48,876 nt of DNA from Paludibacter sp. (GCA_028691965.1 JAQUYE010000012.1:1-48876); one strand, 5' to 3'; counted from the first letter of the stretch, positions 32,201 to 42,954 are shown. A program made the numbers and translations. The notes: generated from the sequence alone by a model not told the origin.

Positions 32201-33141
32201 GCATTAAATTGGTAAGCTCTTACCCAGTCCACTTCCAGCAGTCCTTCTCCGCCTTCTTCGTGAATTGGAATAAAAGAATTGAAAATCATGTACAGTGCTT
32301 CGGTGGGAATATCTCTCTGCGAACGAAGCACCACCAGGTTATTGATCGACCAGATAAGTTCGTTGCGTGTCCACTCCAGACTGTAAATATAATACTCCGA
32401 AGGATTTATACCTGTAATTGTCACTCCGTCGCCTGTATTATGATTAACGAAGCCCATTTGTATCTCTTTTCCGTTAAAGTGGAAAATATTGATGTGTGGT
32501 TGTTGATGTTCAGTGCCCAGCCAGAAAGCATGGTGAACAGCTCCTGAGCATCGGATTTTTGCTTTGAAGATGCCCCCTTGCTGACGGAAACCCGTAGCAT
32601 TCTGAATCAGGTCGGAGCTATAGAAAAAGTCTTTCTCCACAAAGCCCCTGGTGGTGTGCCAGGCAAGTGCCTTTACCGTTTCCCGGCGAGTGTGGATACG
32701 TAAGGATCCCGTATTGGAGCTTGTGTTATTTCCTGAATTATATGCCTGTAGCTCATTAGCGTACGAATAATGCCGGCGCAGGCGTTCATCCCTGAAATAA
32801 AATCCCGGTTTCCAGGAAGTATTCCCTTTGATATCCTGGTAAAAATCATCGCTGAACGTAAGATATACATCCCTCTGTCCGTATCGTTTATCTCCTGTAT
32901 TTTTCAGATATAATGCAACGTCAGGATGCTTACGCAGTTCGTTTAGTTGTTTTTGGCGCGATTTACGGGTTGATGAAGATGATAGTTTAACTTCCAGGAA
33001 TAGCTGTCGGAACGACGCGATAGCCGGGGAGTTTCTGACAGCCTCGTAACGGGCTGCGTGGGTCAGAAACTCAAGCTCCTGCTTTTCCACACTAGCAGTA
33101 GGCCGGAGTATTCCCAGTATGCGTTTCCAGAACAGATTCAT
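32197..33141 (-). CDS. GH16-like protein lacking all catalytic acids
   Basis: This 314-residue protein has no signal peptide. Residues 1-90 are helical and basic with no recognised family. Residues 92-312 follow the GH16 jelly-roll closely: LTFSDDFYQD, GGIFKAKIRCSG, AFWLGTE, YIYSLEWTRNELIWSINNLVV, ALYMIFNSFI and LEVDWVRAYQF. The GH16 active-site motif ExDxxE appears as HINIFH, with His216, Asn218 and His221 in place of the three carboxylates, so ordinary GH16 catalysis is not expected. It starts 12 bases after gyrB and overlaps the KDO fusion gene by four bases. A carbohydrate-binding or scaffold role near lipopolysaccharide synthesis is a guess. Confidence 0.8.
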   Translation of the reverse strand: MNLFWKRILGILRPTASVEKQELEFLTHAARYEAVRNSPAIASFRQLFLEVKLSSSSTRKSRQKQLNELRKHPDVALYLKNTGDKRYGQRDVYLTFSDDFYQDIKGNTSWKPGFYFRDERLRRHYSYANELQAYNSGNNTSSNTGSLRIHTRRETVKALAWHTTRGFVEKDFFYSSDLIQNATGFRQQGGIFKAKIRCSGAVHHAFWLGTEHQQPHINIFHFNGKEIQMGFVNHNTGDGVTITGINPSEYYIYSLEWTRNELIWSINNLVVLRSQRDIPTEALYMIFNSFIPIHEEGGEGLLEVDWVRAYQFNA

Positions 33142-33153
33142 CTGTTGTTATAA

Positions 33154-35142
<1,989 letters not shown>

Positions 35143-35165
35143 TTAATGCAATGCAAAAAAACACA

Positions 35166-35196
35166 CAAATATAACACAAAAATCCCATTCGGGCAA
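35166..35196 (-). promoter_or_regulatory. Promoter of the gyrB operon
   Basis: On the minus strand TTG (35196-35194), 20 bases, then TATATTTG (35173-35166), matching the Bacteroidota consensus. The leader to the gyrB ATG is about 50 bases. Confidence 0.7.
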
Positions 35197-35229
35197 GTAA
35201 TTAAGACTCTAATATTTCAATTTTATTTG

Positions 35230-35237
35230 TACTTTTG
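35230..35237 (+). promoter_or_regulatory. -7 box of metF
   Basis: TACTTTTG matches TAnnTTTG, 38 bases before the metF ATG. The -33 element is not clear. No SAM or cobalamin riboswitch fits in the short leader. Confidence 0.55.
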
Positions 35238-35275
35238 CACACTTTAATAGCTAATGCACCAAATAGAATTGTTTC

Positions 35276-36223
35276 ATGAGTATTGTTTCAAGAATTAGCT
35301 CTGCTGACAAAACAGCGTTTTCGTTTGAGCTGTTGCCTCCGCTAAAGGGTAATGGCATTGAATCGGTATACCGTACCATCGATGCCTTGCGTGAATTTGA
35401 TCCTAAATATATCAATATCACCACTCATCGTAGTGAGATGGTGTATAAAGAATTGCCTGATGGTTTGTTTGAACGGGTAGCCGAACGTCACCGTCCGGGT
35501 ACAGTAGCAGTTGCTGCTGCCATTCAGAACAAGTACCACATTCCGGTTGTGCCACATATTCTCTGTAGTGGGTTTACCCCTGAAGAGACTGAATATGTAC
35601 TCATCGATTTGCAATTTCTTGGAATTACTGATTTGCTGTTGCTTCGTGGTGATAAAGCCAGGCACGATAAAGCCTTCGTTCCTACCGGACACCGGAATGC
35701 TACCGATTTACAGGCACAGGTGAATCAATTTAACAGGGGTTACTTCTTCGATGGGAGTAAAATGCGCGCAGGGATTCAGCCTTTCTCGTATGGAATGGCC
35801 TGTTATCCTGAAAAACACGAGGAAGCTCCAAACCTGGAGTCGGATATTAGTTATGCCCTGAAAAAGGTACAGGAGGGCGCTGAGTACCTGGTTACTCAGA
35901 TGTTCTTTGATAATCAGAAGTATTTTGATTTCGTGGCTGCCTTACGTGCTGCCGGAGTGCAGGTTCCTGTTATCCCGGGTATAAAACCAATCACCCTGAT
36001 GAATCAGCTGACGGTGTTACCGAAGATTTTTCACACTGATATACCGAAAGCATTTGCCGACGAACTGCGTAAATGTACTACGGATGAACAGGCTGCAGAA
36101 GTTGGGGTTGAGTGGTGTACCACACAGGTAAAGGAACTCATAGCCCATGGTACTCCAAGTATCCATTTTTATACAATGATGGCTACTCAAAGTGTTAAAA
36201 GAGTGGCGAAGTCGGTTTTTTAA
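35276..36223 (+). CDS. metF: Methylenetetrahydrofolate reductase
   Basis: This 315-residue FAD enzyme reduces 5,10-methylene- to 5,10-methyl-tetrahydrofolate for methionine synthesis. The TIM-barrel motifs are FSFELLPPLKG (16-26), the segment VVPHILCSGFTPEE, LLLRGDKAR (122-130), YGMACYPEKHEEAPN and TQMFFDNQKYFDF, with IPGIKPI near the end. The FELLPP motif is a Bacteroidota variant of the usual FEFFPP. It is divergent from gyrB and followed by its own intergenic region, so it is probably a single-gene unit. Confidence 0.95.
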   Translation: MSIVSRISSADKTAFSFELLPPLKGNGIESVYRTIDALREFDPKYINITTHRSEMVYKELPDGLFERVAERHRPGTVAVAAAIQNKYHIPVVPHILCSGFTPEETEYVLIDLQFLGITDLLLLRGDKARHDKAFVPTGHRNATDLQAQVNQFNRGYFFDGSKMRAGIQPFSYGMACYPEKHEEAPNLESDISYALKKVQEGAEYLVTQMFFDNQKYFDFVAALRAAGVQVPVIPGIKPITLMNQLTVLPKIFHTDIPKAFADELRKCTTDEQAAEVGVEWCTTQVKELIAHGTPSIHFYTMMATQSVKRVAKSVF

Positions 36224-36228
36224 TACTA

Positions 36229-36259
36229 TTGTCCAACTGAAACAAAAATCGTATATTCG
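36229..36259 (+). promoter_or_regulatory. Probable promoter of the DksA/TraR-like gene
   Basis: TTG (36229-36231), 20 bases, then TATATTCG (36252-36259), one mismatch from TAnnTTTG. The leader would be about 65 bases. Confidence 0.5.
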
Positions 36260-36329
36260 CAGCAATTTTCTAATAAGAAGCTGGTGCTGGTACGAAGCTA
36301 AAACACAAATTTACTAAATAGGGTGCGAT

Positions 36330-36707
36330 ATGGAAGAAAAAACAAGATATTCAGACGTTGAACTGGAGGAATTCCGCCAAATCATCAACGATAAGCTGGC
36401 CAAAGCCCAGAAAGATTATGAGATGCTGAGAAACGGTCTGACCAATCTCGATGGTAATGATGTGATGGATACATCGCCCACTTTTAAAGTGTTAGAGGAA
36501 GGTGCTGCTACACTTACAAAAGAGGAGTCGGGTCGTCTGGCTCAACGTCAGATGAAGTTTATTCAGCATTTACAGGCAGCTTTAGTGAGGATAGAAAATA
36601 AAACCTATGGCGTTTGCCGCGAAACAGGAAAACTGATTCCAAAGGAACGTCTGCGGGCTGTTCCCCATGCTACTTTAAGCATTGAAGCAAAAAACCTGAA
36701 GAAATAA
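36330..36707 (+). CDS. DksA/TraR-family protein with degenerate zinc finger
   Basis: This 125-residue protein has an N-terminal coiled coil (about 8-35) and the family's C-terminal segment (91-125): YGVCRETGKLIPKERLRAVP is split at 93-112 and resembles the usual YGxCxxCGxxIxxxRLxAxP. Only Cys96 remains of the four zinc ligands; the others read Thr99, Ser117 and Ala120. Family members bind RNA polymerase through the secondary channel and adjust transcription, often with ppGpp. The fold may be held without zinc. Conserved Bacteroidota relatives of this kind are known as DksA/TraR C4-type proteins. It lies 78 bases before lspA with a terminator-like hairpin between. Confidence 0.85.
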   Translation: MEEKTRYSDVELEEFRQIINDKLAKAQKDYEMLRNGLTNLDGNDVMDTSPTFKVLEEGAATLTKEESGRLAQRQMKFIQHLQAALVRIENKTYGVCRETGKLIPKERLRAVPHATLSIEAKNLKK

Positions 36708-36729
36708 TACGAACAATCGTACGGTAAAC

Positions 36730-36773
36730 CGGCAAAAGGATCGCTCTGGTGACTTTTGCCGTTTTGTTGTTTT
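36730..36773 (+). terminator. Terminator-like hairpin between the DksA-like gene and lspA
   Basis: CGGCAAAAG (36730-36738) pairs with CTTTTGCCG (36753-36761) and is followed by TTTTGTTGTTTT. It ends only 11 bases before the lspA ATG, so it may act as an attenuator or RNA-end stabiliser in place of a full stop; no promoter for lspA is seen after it. Confidence 0.7.
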
Positions 36774-36784
36774 AAAGAAAGACT

Positions 36785-37393
36785 ATGTCCATTACAAAGA
36801 AGTCCCTGCTGTTGATATTTAGTGTGTTGCTCATCGATCAGCTGAGTAAGTTCTACATAAAACTGAATTTCCGCCTGGGAGAGTCGGTAGAGGTGTTCAG
36901 CTGGTTTCAGGTGTTTTTTATCGAAAACAACGGAATGGCATTTGGCATGGAAATCTTCGGGAAGTTGTTCCTTACACTTTTCCGTATCGTAGCTGTTGCA
37001 GGGTTGAGTTACTTTATCTATACGCTCATCCGAAAGGGAGCACGTACCGGGTTTATACTTAGTGTGGCCCTGTTATTGGCCGGTGCTGCCGGAAATATTT
37101 TCGACTCCGTATTCTACGGGGTTTTGTTCAGTGATAGCTACGGACAAGTTGCTACCTTGTTTCCTGCCGATGGGGGATATGCCCCTTTGTTTTACGGTAA
37201 AGTAGTCGATATGCTATACTTTCCGATCATAGTAAACAGTGCCGGCGAGACGCTTTTCTTCAGTCCGGTGTTCAATATAGCTGATTCGGCCATCAGTGTA
37301 TCTGCCGTAATTATCCTGCTCTTCTTTCGTAAAGACCTGAACGAGCACCTCGAATCGGATAAGTCGAAGAAAAAAACAGAAGAAAATGCGTAA
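36785..37393 (+). CDS. lspA: Lipoprotein signal peptidase II
   Basis: This 202-residue inner-membrane aspartic protease cuts the signal peptide from lipidated prolipoproteins. It has four membrane helices, the motif LIDQLSKFYIK (16-26), ENNGMAFGM (about 47-55), GAAGNIFDS, and the two catalytic aspartates in GKVVDMLYFPI and FNIADSAIS. A loop of about 35 residues between GN and VDM makes it longer than the 164-residue E. coli enzyme, as is usual in Bacteroidota. Its last eight bases overlap a lipoprotein gene. Confidence 0.95.
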   Translation: MSITKKSLLLIFSVLLIDQLSKFYIKLNFRLGESVEVFSWFQVFFIENNGMAFGMEIFGKLFLTLFRIVAVAGLSYFIYTLIRKGARTGFILSVALLLAGAAGNIFDSVFYGVLFSDSYGQVATLFPADGGYAPLFYGKVVDMLYFPIIVNSAGETLFFSPVFNIADSAISVSAVIILLFFRKDLNEHLESDKSKKKTEENA

Positions 37394-38276
37394 CTGGCTG
37401 ATTGTAGTTGTATTGGTTGTTCTGACTTCCTGCAGTAGTCGTCCCGATGGAGTGATGAGTCAACGGGAAATGCGCAACTTCCTTACTGAACTTCATGTGC
37501 TCGAAGGACTTATTGATAACGACCCGGTGATCTCAGCCGACGACCGCCTGGATGTGTATTATTACAATTACCTGTTTGCCAAGCATGGTATTACAAAGGC
37601 CGATTTCGATTCTTCATTGGTTTACTATACCAAACAGCCCAAGCGCTTTGAACGTATTTATGCAGGAGTGATTCGAAACCTCGATAAACTGGAGGAAGAT
37701 GTGATTGCAGGCAAGTATGAGCGGATTATCCCTGATTCCGTACTTCGTAAGCCTGAATTCTACAACCTGCCTGCACTTGATTCTATGTATCAGTTTGCCC
37801 CTGATTCTACTCGCACTTCACTGGCATTTGCAGTTAAGAATTCTGCGTTAATGACACAGGACATTTACCACCTTCGATTCCGCTTACGCCGCGAACCGGC
37901 CGATTCTTCCGAGGGGGGCTATGCTGCTCTTCGAATTCACTATGCGGATGGGAAAGTCGACAGCCTGGTTCACCCTACCTACAACGACAGTGTGTTAAGG
38001 AAGTATCACTTCCTCTTTAGGGCTAAGCGAAATCTGCCGGTCGATTCTTTGTCGGGTGTATTATTGGGTGCTGAAAAGGTGAAAGGAAAATTCAGGGTAT
38101 ACCTTGATAGTATCACGCTTCAACGTGAATACCGTCCTTTCCTGCAGGATAGCCTGCGTAATCAGCTCGACTCGGTTCCACCGGTAATAATTGCTCCGGA
38201 TACCGTTTCGTTAAGTCAGCCTGCAACGCCTACTTCCAGCAAAGATAAGATTATGATCCGTAAAGAGAACGAATAG
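37386..38276 (+). CDS. DUF4296-type lipoprotein
   Basis: This 296-residue protein has a lipobox ending VLTSC (Cys16). It then shows the DUF4296 pattern: MSQREMRNFLTELHVLEGLI (about 24-43), DVYYYNYLFAKHGITKADFDSS and YYTKQPKRFERIY (about 75-87). The remaining 200 residues form no domain I know. The function of DUF4296 proteins is not established. It overlaps lspA by eight bases, so the lipoprotein is made with the enzyme that processes it. It ends five bases from a convergent gene. Confidence 0.82.
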   Translation: MRNWLIVVVLVVLTSCSSRPDGVMSQREMRNFLTELHVLEGLIDNDPVISADDRLDVYYYNYLFAKHGITKADFDSSLVYYTKQPKRFERIYAGVIRNLDKLEEDVIAGKYERIIPDSVLRKPEFYNLPALDSMYQFAPDSTRTSLAFAVKNSALMTQDIYHLRFRLRREPADSSEGGYAALRIHYADGKVDSLVHPTYNDSVLRKYHFLFRAKRNLPVDSLSGVLLGAEKVKGKFRVYLDSITLQREYRPFLQDSLRNQLDSVPPVIIAPDTVSLSQPATPTSSKDKIMIRKENE

Positions 38277-38280
38277 CATT

Positions 38281-40668
38281 TTACTTCCTTTTTATACTTC
38301 CACGGTAGCGACAAATGGTGCCGTTGTGTCCTAATCCTTCTACTTCCACCGTATAATCATTAGGGTTGTCGGCTGTGTAGAAGTTTACCGTTACTTGTCC
38401 GGTCGAATCCGGAATTAGTTCCGGGTTCCAGTATACCGTGGTACGTAAATCACGTTTAGTTTGTTGAAGGATACTATCCACCTCGTAACGGGGTACATAA
38501 AACTCTGTGGGTTTCTGAAAGCCAAGTGGGGTAGTGTATACCAAACTGGGAGGCGCCAGACTTCGTGCTTCGTATCCTTTTTTAAGGGTAAATGCTATGG
38601 CTCCGTTACCGCCTTGTGATCCGAAAATTGCTGCTGAAGCTCCCTTGTACAGCAGTATCTCCTCGACATCGGTAACATTCAGGTAGATGATGTCTTCAAT
38701 GTGATCGGTCTGAATGCCATCAATTACAAAGAGCGGATTACCTCCTGAGCCGCGTATAGAAACCTGTTCGCCATCGACTTCCACTCCCGGTAACATGCTT
38801 AATATATCCATTACCCGCATACCCTGGTAGTCCTCAAGTCTTTTAGCATCGAGCTTACTGTCGGCTATCCCTGCATAATAGCTGTCAGTTGAATCAGTTG
38901 GCTTCTCGGCATCGATAGTCACCTCATCCAGGTTAATCACTGTCATCCCTCCTTCGGTATAGTATTTTTCGCGACTAACAAGCAGGTAGTTGTGGTTTAC
39001 GGGTTGCCTGCCAAATAAAGCAACAGGAAGGTGTGTGGGGCTGGCAGGAAACTTCTCCTCATCAGGTATAACCTCCACATCCACCAGTTTCGTCTTCGAC
39101 ATGGCTTTCACTATCAGATTCGTACTGTCGGGAAATTCAATGCCATCGAAATAGTACTGTCCCAGACTATCGGTTTTTGAGAACCGGATTTGTTGCTTAT
39201 AACTACTGAGCAACATTACATCATTACCTTTTACCGGTTTGTTAAACAGATTATGCACCTTACCCGAAGTAGCCTGCCCGATTTCCATATAATATTCCTG
39301 TGGCGGAAACTCTGCTCTGGCTATGGCAGCAGTAGCAAAGCGACTCCATCCTTGTGTCATCATCAATAAGTCGGTTTTCTCACGTGTAAGTGCACTATGG
39401 TCAGAGAGGTATTCCTGTGGCTGCTCAATATATCCTTTTAAGTCGGAGCTCAACAAGAGATAGCTGCGGATATCATCGTTCAGACTATCCTTTTTTACAT
39501 GGAATTGGTCGGTAATGCTTAATGAGTAACTTCCGGGCAGGGGTGTTGAATCCTGCTTCTGAATGGTGAAGCTAAGTTCCACAGGCGATCGTTGCAGGTA
39601 TTCCGGACGGTCGGCGGTCATCGATACAACAGCTTCGTCCATATTCCTGCTGAAAAAAAGGCGTTCGCACCATACCCTGGCCGACGCATCAATAATCGAA
39701 AAGGAAGCGACTCCCGCAGGCAGAAAACGATCGGGCAGCTGACCGGTATAACTGCTGAGGCCCGAAATCAGGATTACTTCACCTCTTAGGTGAATCATTA
39801 GATTCAGCGAGTCAATTGGTAATTCAGTACGATTGATTACCCGGAAGTTGATTTTTCCCCGGTTGTGAGATAGGTGTAAACCAATACCGTTTTCAGCAGG
39901 AGCCGGCAGGTCAATACGTTTTGTGAGTCCGGAACCGGTTGAAACGCGGGCATAAAACCTATCGCCGGGCTGTGCCGTTAGTGCAAATCTCCCCATGCCA
40001 CGGTGAGATGATGCGAAGGAGGTGATTTCTTCATCCTGTTGATTGTATACCGTGCCGCTTACTTCTTCTGCCAGACCGTCGGTCCCTATTGCCTTGAAAG
40101 CGATCAACTGAATATCACCGGTAAAATAATTTCCGCTTTCAGGAAAGAATTGAATGTCGAACTCCTCTTTTGTCGACGTATACGCGGTGGATGTATGCTC
40201 AGGATTTTCGACCACTTCACGGGTGTCAATAAGGTTGCCGATATTCAGTTTCTTGTGAAAGAAAAAGGAAGCCCCTGCGTTTTGCATCCAGTAAGTATAG
40301 GCCCTTAACGTGTACTCGCCCGGTTTCACATCGTTGGCAAGACTTATCGACCCGTAAGCTCCTGCCCCGGTACGTCGGAGCTTGACGCGATGAGTTACCC
40401 TGGTAATTGAATCAAGTAACTCCACGTAAACATAATTGCTTTTGGTAGAAGGCTGGTGTGTAGTAGCATTGATAAGGTATGCCTTCAGCCAGATGATTTC
40501 ACCTGCACTGTAGGCATGCTTATCGGTATGAAGGTATATTTTCTCCTGTGGGCTATGGTGCCAAATACGGGCAAAATGCTGCGCTACCTTTTCTTTGAAG
40601 GATGCTTGTTGCGGAAATAGTTGAATTATAATGCAACAGAGCCCAAGGGTACACAGCAGTCTTTTCAA
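38281..40668 (-). CDS. Exported MG2/plug-domain protein without a beta barrel
   Basis: This 795-residue protein starts with a signal peptide (to about 20). It has an alpha-2-macroglobulin-like MG2 segment (about 40-140: EKIYLHTDKHAYSAGEIIWLKAY), beta-sandwich repeats, a carboxypeptidase-regulatory-like segment near 480-530 and a TonB-receptor plug domain (about 615-690: VMDILSMLPGVEVDGEQVSIRG, written here in part, then PLFVIDGIQ and GSQGGNGAIAFTLKKG). Only about 105 residues follow, far too few for a 22-strand barrel. Similar MG2-plug proteins are common in Bacteroidota, and their job is unknown; a barrel partner or envelope scaffold is possible. The start overlaps the recQ stop by four bases. 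Confidence 0.82.
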   Translation of the reverse strand: MKRLLCTLGLCCIIIQLFPQQASFKEKVAQHFARIWHHSPQEKIYLHTDKHAYSAGEIIWLKAYLINATTHQPSTKSNYVYVELLDSITRVTHRVKLRRTGAGAYGSISLANDVKPGEYTLRAYTYWMQNAGASFFFHKKLNIGNLIDTREVVENPEHTSTAYTSTKEEFDIQFFPESGNYFTGDIQLIAFKAIGTDGLAEEVSGTVYNQQDEEITSFASSHRGMGRFALTAQPGDRFYARVSTGSGLTKRIDLPAPAENGIGLHLSHNRGKINFRVINRTELPIDSLNLMIHLRGEVILISGLSSYTGQLPDRFLPAGVASFSIIDASARVWCERLFFSRNMDEAVVSMTADRPEYLQRSPVELSFTIQKQDSTPLPGSYSLSITDQFHVKKDSLNDDIRSYLLLSSDLKGYIEQPQEYLSDHSALTREKTDLLMMTQGWSRFATAAIARAEFPPQEYYMEIGQATSGKVHNLFNKPVKGNDVMLLSSYKQQIRFSKTDSLGQYYFDGIEFPDSTNLIVKAMSKTKLVDVEVIPDEEKFPASPTHLPVALFGRQPVNHNYLLVSREKYYTEGGMTVINLDEVTIDAEKPTDSTDSYYAGIADSKLDAKRLEDYQGMRVMDILSMLPGVEVDGEQVSIRGSGGNPLFVIDGIQTDHIEDIIYLNVTDVEEILLYKGASAAIFGSQGGNGAIAFTLKKGYEARSLAPPSLVYTTPLGFQKPTEFYVPRYEVDSILQQTKRDLRTTVYWNPELIPDSTGQVTVNFYTADNPNDYTVEVEGLGHNGTICRYRGSIKRK

Positions 40669-42851
40669 TTACCTATCTCGGATAAAAATTTAACACGAAC
40701 CAACCGAACTTCGACATCACTGAAATCGTCTTCACCCAGTTCGCGTAAAGCAGCATCGATTTTATCCGATTCAGCCGTTCTGAAATAATCGAAAATTTCC
40801 TCTATGTGGTCAGGTTCCATTATTTCACGAAGGAAATAATCAATATTAATTTTTGTGCCTGAATAGACAATAGCTTCTATTTCGTCGAGTAGCTCGTTCA
40901 TGTCCAGCCCTTTTGAGTCGGCTATATCGTCGAGAGCTATTTTACGGTCGATAGATTGTATAATCGATACTTTCAGTTTAGATTTGTTGGCAACAGTACG
41001 AACCCGTAGGTCTTCAGGGCGGATAATTTCGTTTTCCTTTACGTGTTCCTTGATAACCCTCAGGAATTCATCTCCATAGCGTTTGGCCTTGCCGGCCCCA
41101 ACACCCGGGATGTTTTGTAGCTCATCCATGGTAATTGGATACGTGGTAGCCATCGCTTCGAGCGAAGGATCCTGAAAAATTACAAAAGGCGGAACTTCCA
41201 GTTTCTTGGATAACTTTTTACGAAGATCTTTCAGAATCGAAAACAGTACATCATCAGCTGCACAAGTGCCGCCTCCCGATTTAATTGCTGCTTCATCATC
41301 ATCGTCGTCGAACTCATTATCTCTTACTACCGGGAACGGCGTTGGTTTTTTAAGGTACGCTTTTCCCGCTGCAGTCATCTTCAGTAAACCGTAGTTTTCG
41401 ATGTCTTTGGTAATAAATCCTGCAATCATAGCCTGACGGATAATCGCCTGCAGAAACTTCTCATCCTCTTCTGGTGCCGTACCGAAACTGTCGAGCTCAT
41501 CGTGTTGATAGGAAACGATATCCGAAGTTTCATTTCCTCTTAAAATGTCGACTATATGTTCGGCCTTAAACTTCTCTCTTACTGCCAGTACTGTTTCCAA
41601 AATCACTACCAGCAACTCTTGCCCTTCAATTGTCTTTTTTGGTTTCATACAGTTATCACAACTTCCACAATTCTCTTGTTTATATTCTTCTCCGAAATAA
41701 TGTAATAATAATTTCCTGCGGCATACCGATGATTCGGCATAGGCCTGCGTCTCCAGTAGCAACTGGTTTCCGATTTCCTGTTCCGCGACCGGCTTGCCTT
41801 GCATGAACTTACGCAATTTCTCCAGGTCTTTGTATGCATAATAGGCAATACACTGACCTTCGCCACCGTCACGACCTCCTCTGCCCGTTTCCTGGTAATA
41901 CCCTTCCAGGCTCTTTGGCATATCATAGTGAATTACAAAACGTACATCCGGTTTATCTATACCCATTCCGAAAGCGATAGTAGCAACTATAATCTGTACT
42001 TTTTCCATCAGGAACATATCCTGATTCTGCGAACGTACAGCAGTATCCATTCCGGCATGATAGGGTAATACTGATATCCCGTTTACCTTAAGCGTTTCAG
42101 CAAGCTCTTCCACTTTCTTGCGGCTAAGGCAGTAAATAATACCCGATTTACCATTTTGTGCACGAATAAAACGAATTATATCCTTGTCGATAGTGTTCGT
42201 TTTGTTCTTTACCTCGTAGTAGAGGTTTTCACGGTTAAACGACGACTTAAACACTTTAGCCCCCAACATACCCAGGTTCTTCTGGATGTCGTGTTGTACC
42301 TTGGGTGTGGCAGTTGCCGTTAATGCAATCAGCGGTGCTGATCCTATATCGTTAATAATCGGCCGGATACGTCGGTATTCCGGTCGGAAGTCATGTCCCC
42401 ATTCCGATATACAGTGAGCTTCGTCGACAGCATAAAACGAGATCTTTATTTGTTTGAGAAACTCAATGTTTTCTTCCTTTGTAAGCGACTCAGGAGCAAC
42501 ATACAAAAGTTTTGTTTTTCCCGAAACAATGTCGGCCTTAACCATGTCAATGGCCTGCCGTGTGAGCGACGAGTTAATAAAGTGAGCAATACCATCTTCC
42601 TCACTGAAATTACGCATGGCATCCACCTGATTCTTCATCAATGCAATCAGGGGTGAGATAACAATTGCGGTGCCCTCCATCAGCAGAGATGGTAATTGAT
42701 AACACAGCGATTTCCCTCCTCCTGTTGGCATCAGCACAAATGTATCCTGCCTATCCAGCACATTCTGGATAATTGCTTCCTGGTTTCCCTTGAAGTTATC
42801 GAAACCGAAGTATTTTTTCAGTTGTGCCGTTAATTCTGAATGAGTGGTCAT
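40665..42851 (-). CDS. recQ: ATP-dependent DNA helicase RecQ
   Basis: This 728-residue 3'-5' helicase has motif I LMPTGGGKSLCYQLP, the DEAH box in YAVDEAHCISEWGHDFRPEY, LTATATPKVQ, FGMGIDKPDVRFVIH and QETGRGGRDG. The zinc-binding CRRKLLLHYFGE...CGSCDNC region follows, then a winged-helix segment and an HRDC domain (about 530-610, VPPFVIFQDPSLEAMA and IPGVGAGKAKRYG). A further C-terminal part of about 100 residues resembles the extra winged helix of Bacteroidota RecQ. Such helicases act in recombination and replication-fork repair. It has its own promoter at 42871-42900. Confidence 0.96.
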   Translation of the reverse strand: MTTHSELTAQLKKYFGFDNFKGNQEAIIQNVLDRQDTFVLMPTGGGKSLCYQLPSLLMEGTAIVISPLIALMKNQVDAMRNFSEEDGIAHFINSSLTRQAIDMVKADIVSGKTKLLYVAPESLTKEENIEFLKQIKISFYAVDEAHCISEWGHDFRPEYRRIRPIINDIGSAPLIALTATATPKVQHDIQKNLGMLGAKVFKSSFNRENLYYEVKNKTNTIDKDIIRFIRAQNGKSGIIYCLSRKKVEELAETLKVNGISVLPYHAGMDTAVRSQNQDMFLMEKVQIIVATIAFGMGIDKPDVRFVIHYDMPKSLEGYYQETGRGGRDGGEGQCIAYYAYKDLEKLRKFMQGKPVAEQEIGNQLLLETQAYAESSVCRRKLLLHYFGEEYKQENCGSCDNCMKPKKTIEGQELLVVILETVLAVREKFKAEHIVDILRGNETSDIVSYQHDELDSFGTAPEEDEKFLQAIIRQAMIAGFITKDIENYGLLKMTAAGKAYLKKPTPFPVVRDNEFDDDDDEAAIKSGGGTCAADDVLFSILKDLRKKLSKKLEVPPFVIFQDPSLEAMATTYPITMDELQNIPGVGAGKAKRYGDEFLRVIKEHVKENEIIRPEDLRVRTVANKSKLKVSIIQSIDRKIALDDIADSKGLDMNELLDEIEAIVYSGTKINIDYFLREIMEPDHIEEIFDYFRTAESDKIDAALRELGEDDFSDVEVRLVRVKFLSEIGN

Positions 42852-42870
42852 AAATGCTTGTTTGACTTAG

Positions 42871-42900
42871 CAAAATTATAAACAGATTTCAAATATACAA
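42871..42900 (-). promoter_or_regulatory. Promoter of recQ
   Basis: On the minus strand TTG (42900-42898), 19 bases, then TAATTTTG (42878-42871). Consensus sequence and spacing are both good; the leader would be about 13 bases. Confidence 0.7.
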
Positions 42901-42911
42901 GTCTTTTCACG

Positions 42912-42954
42912 AAAAAAATCAGGATTAATGCAGATTTATAGCATAAATCCTGAT
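42912..42954 (-). terminator. Terminator after clpX
   Basis: On the minus strand ATCAGGATTTATGC (42954-42941) pairs with GCATTAATCCTGAT (42931-42918) with one mismatch, followed by six T. It is 43 bases past the clpX stop and upstream of the recQ promoter. Confidence 0.9.
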
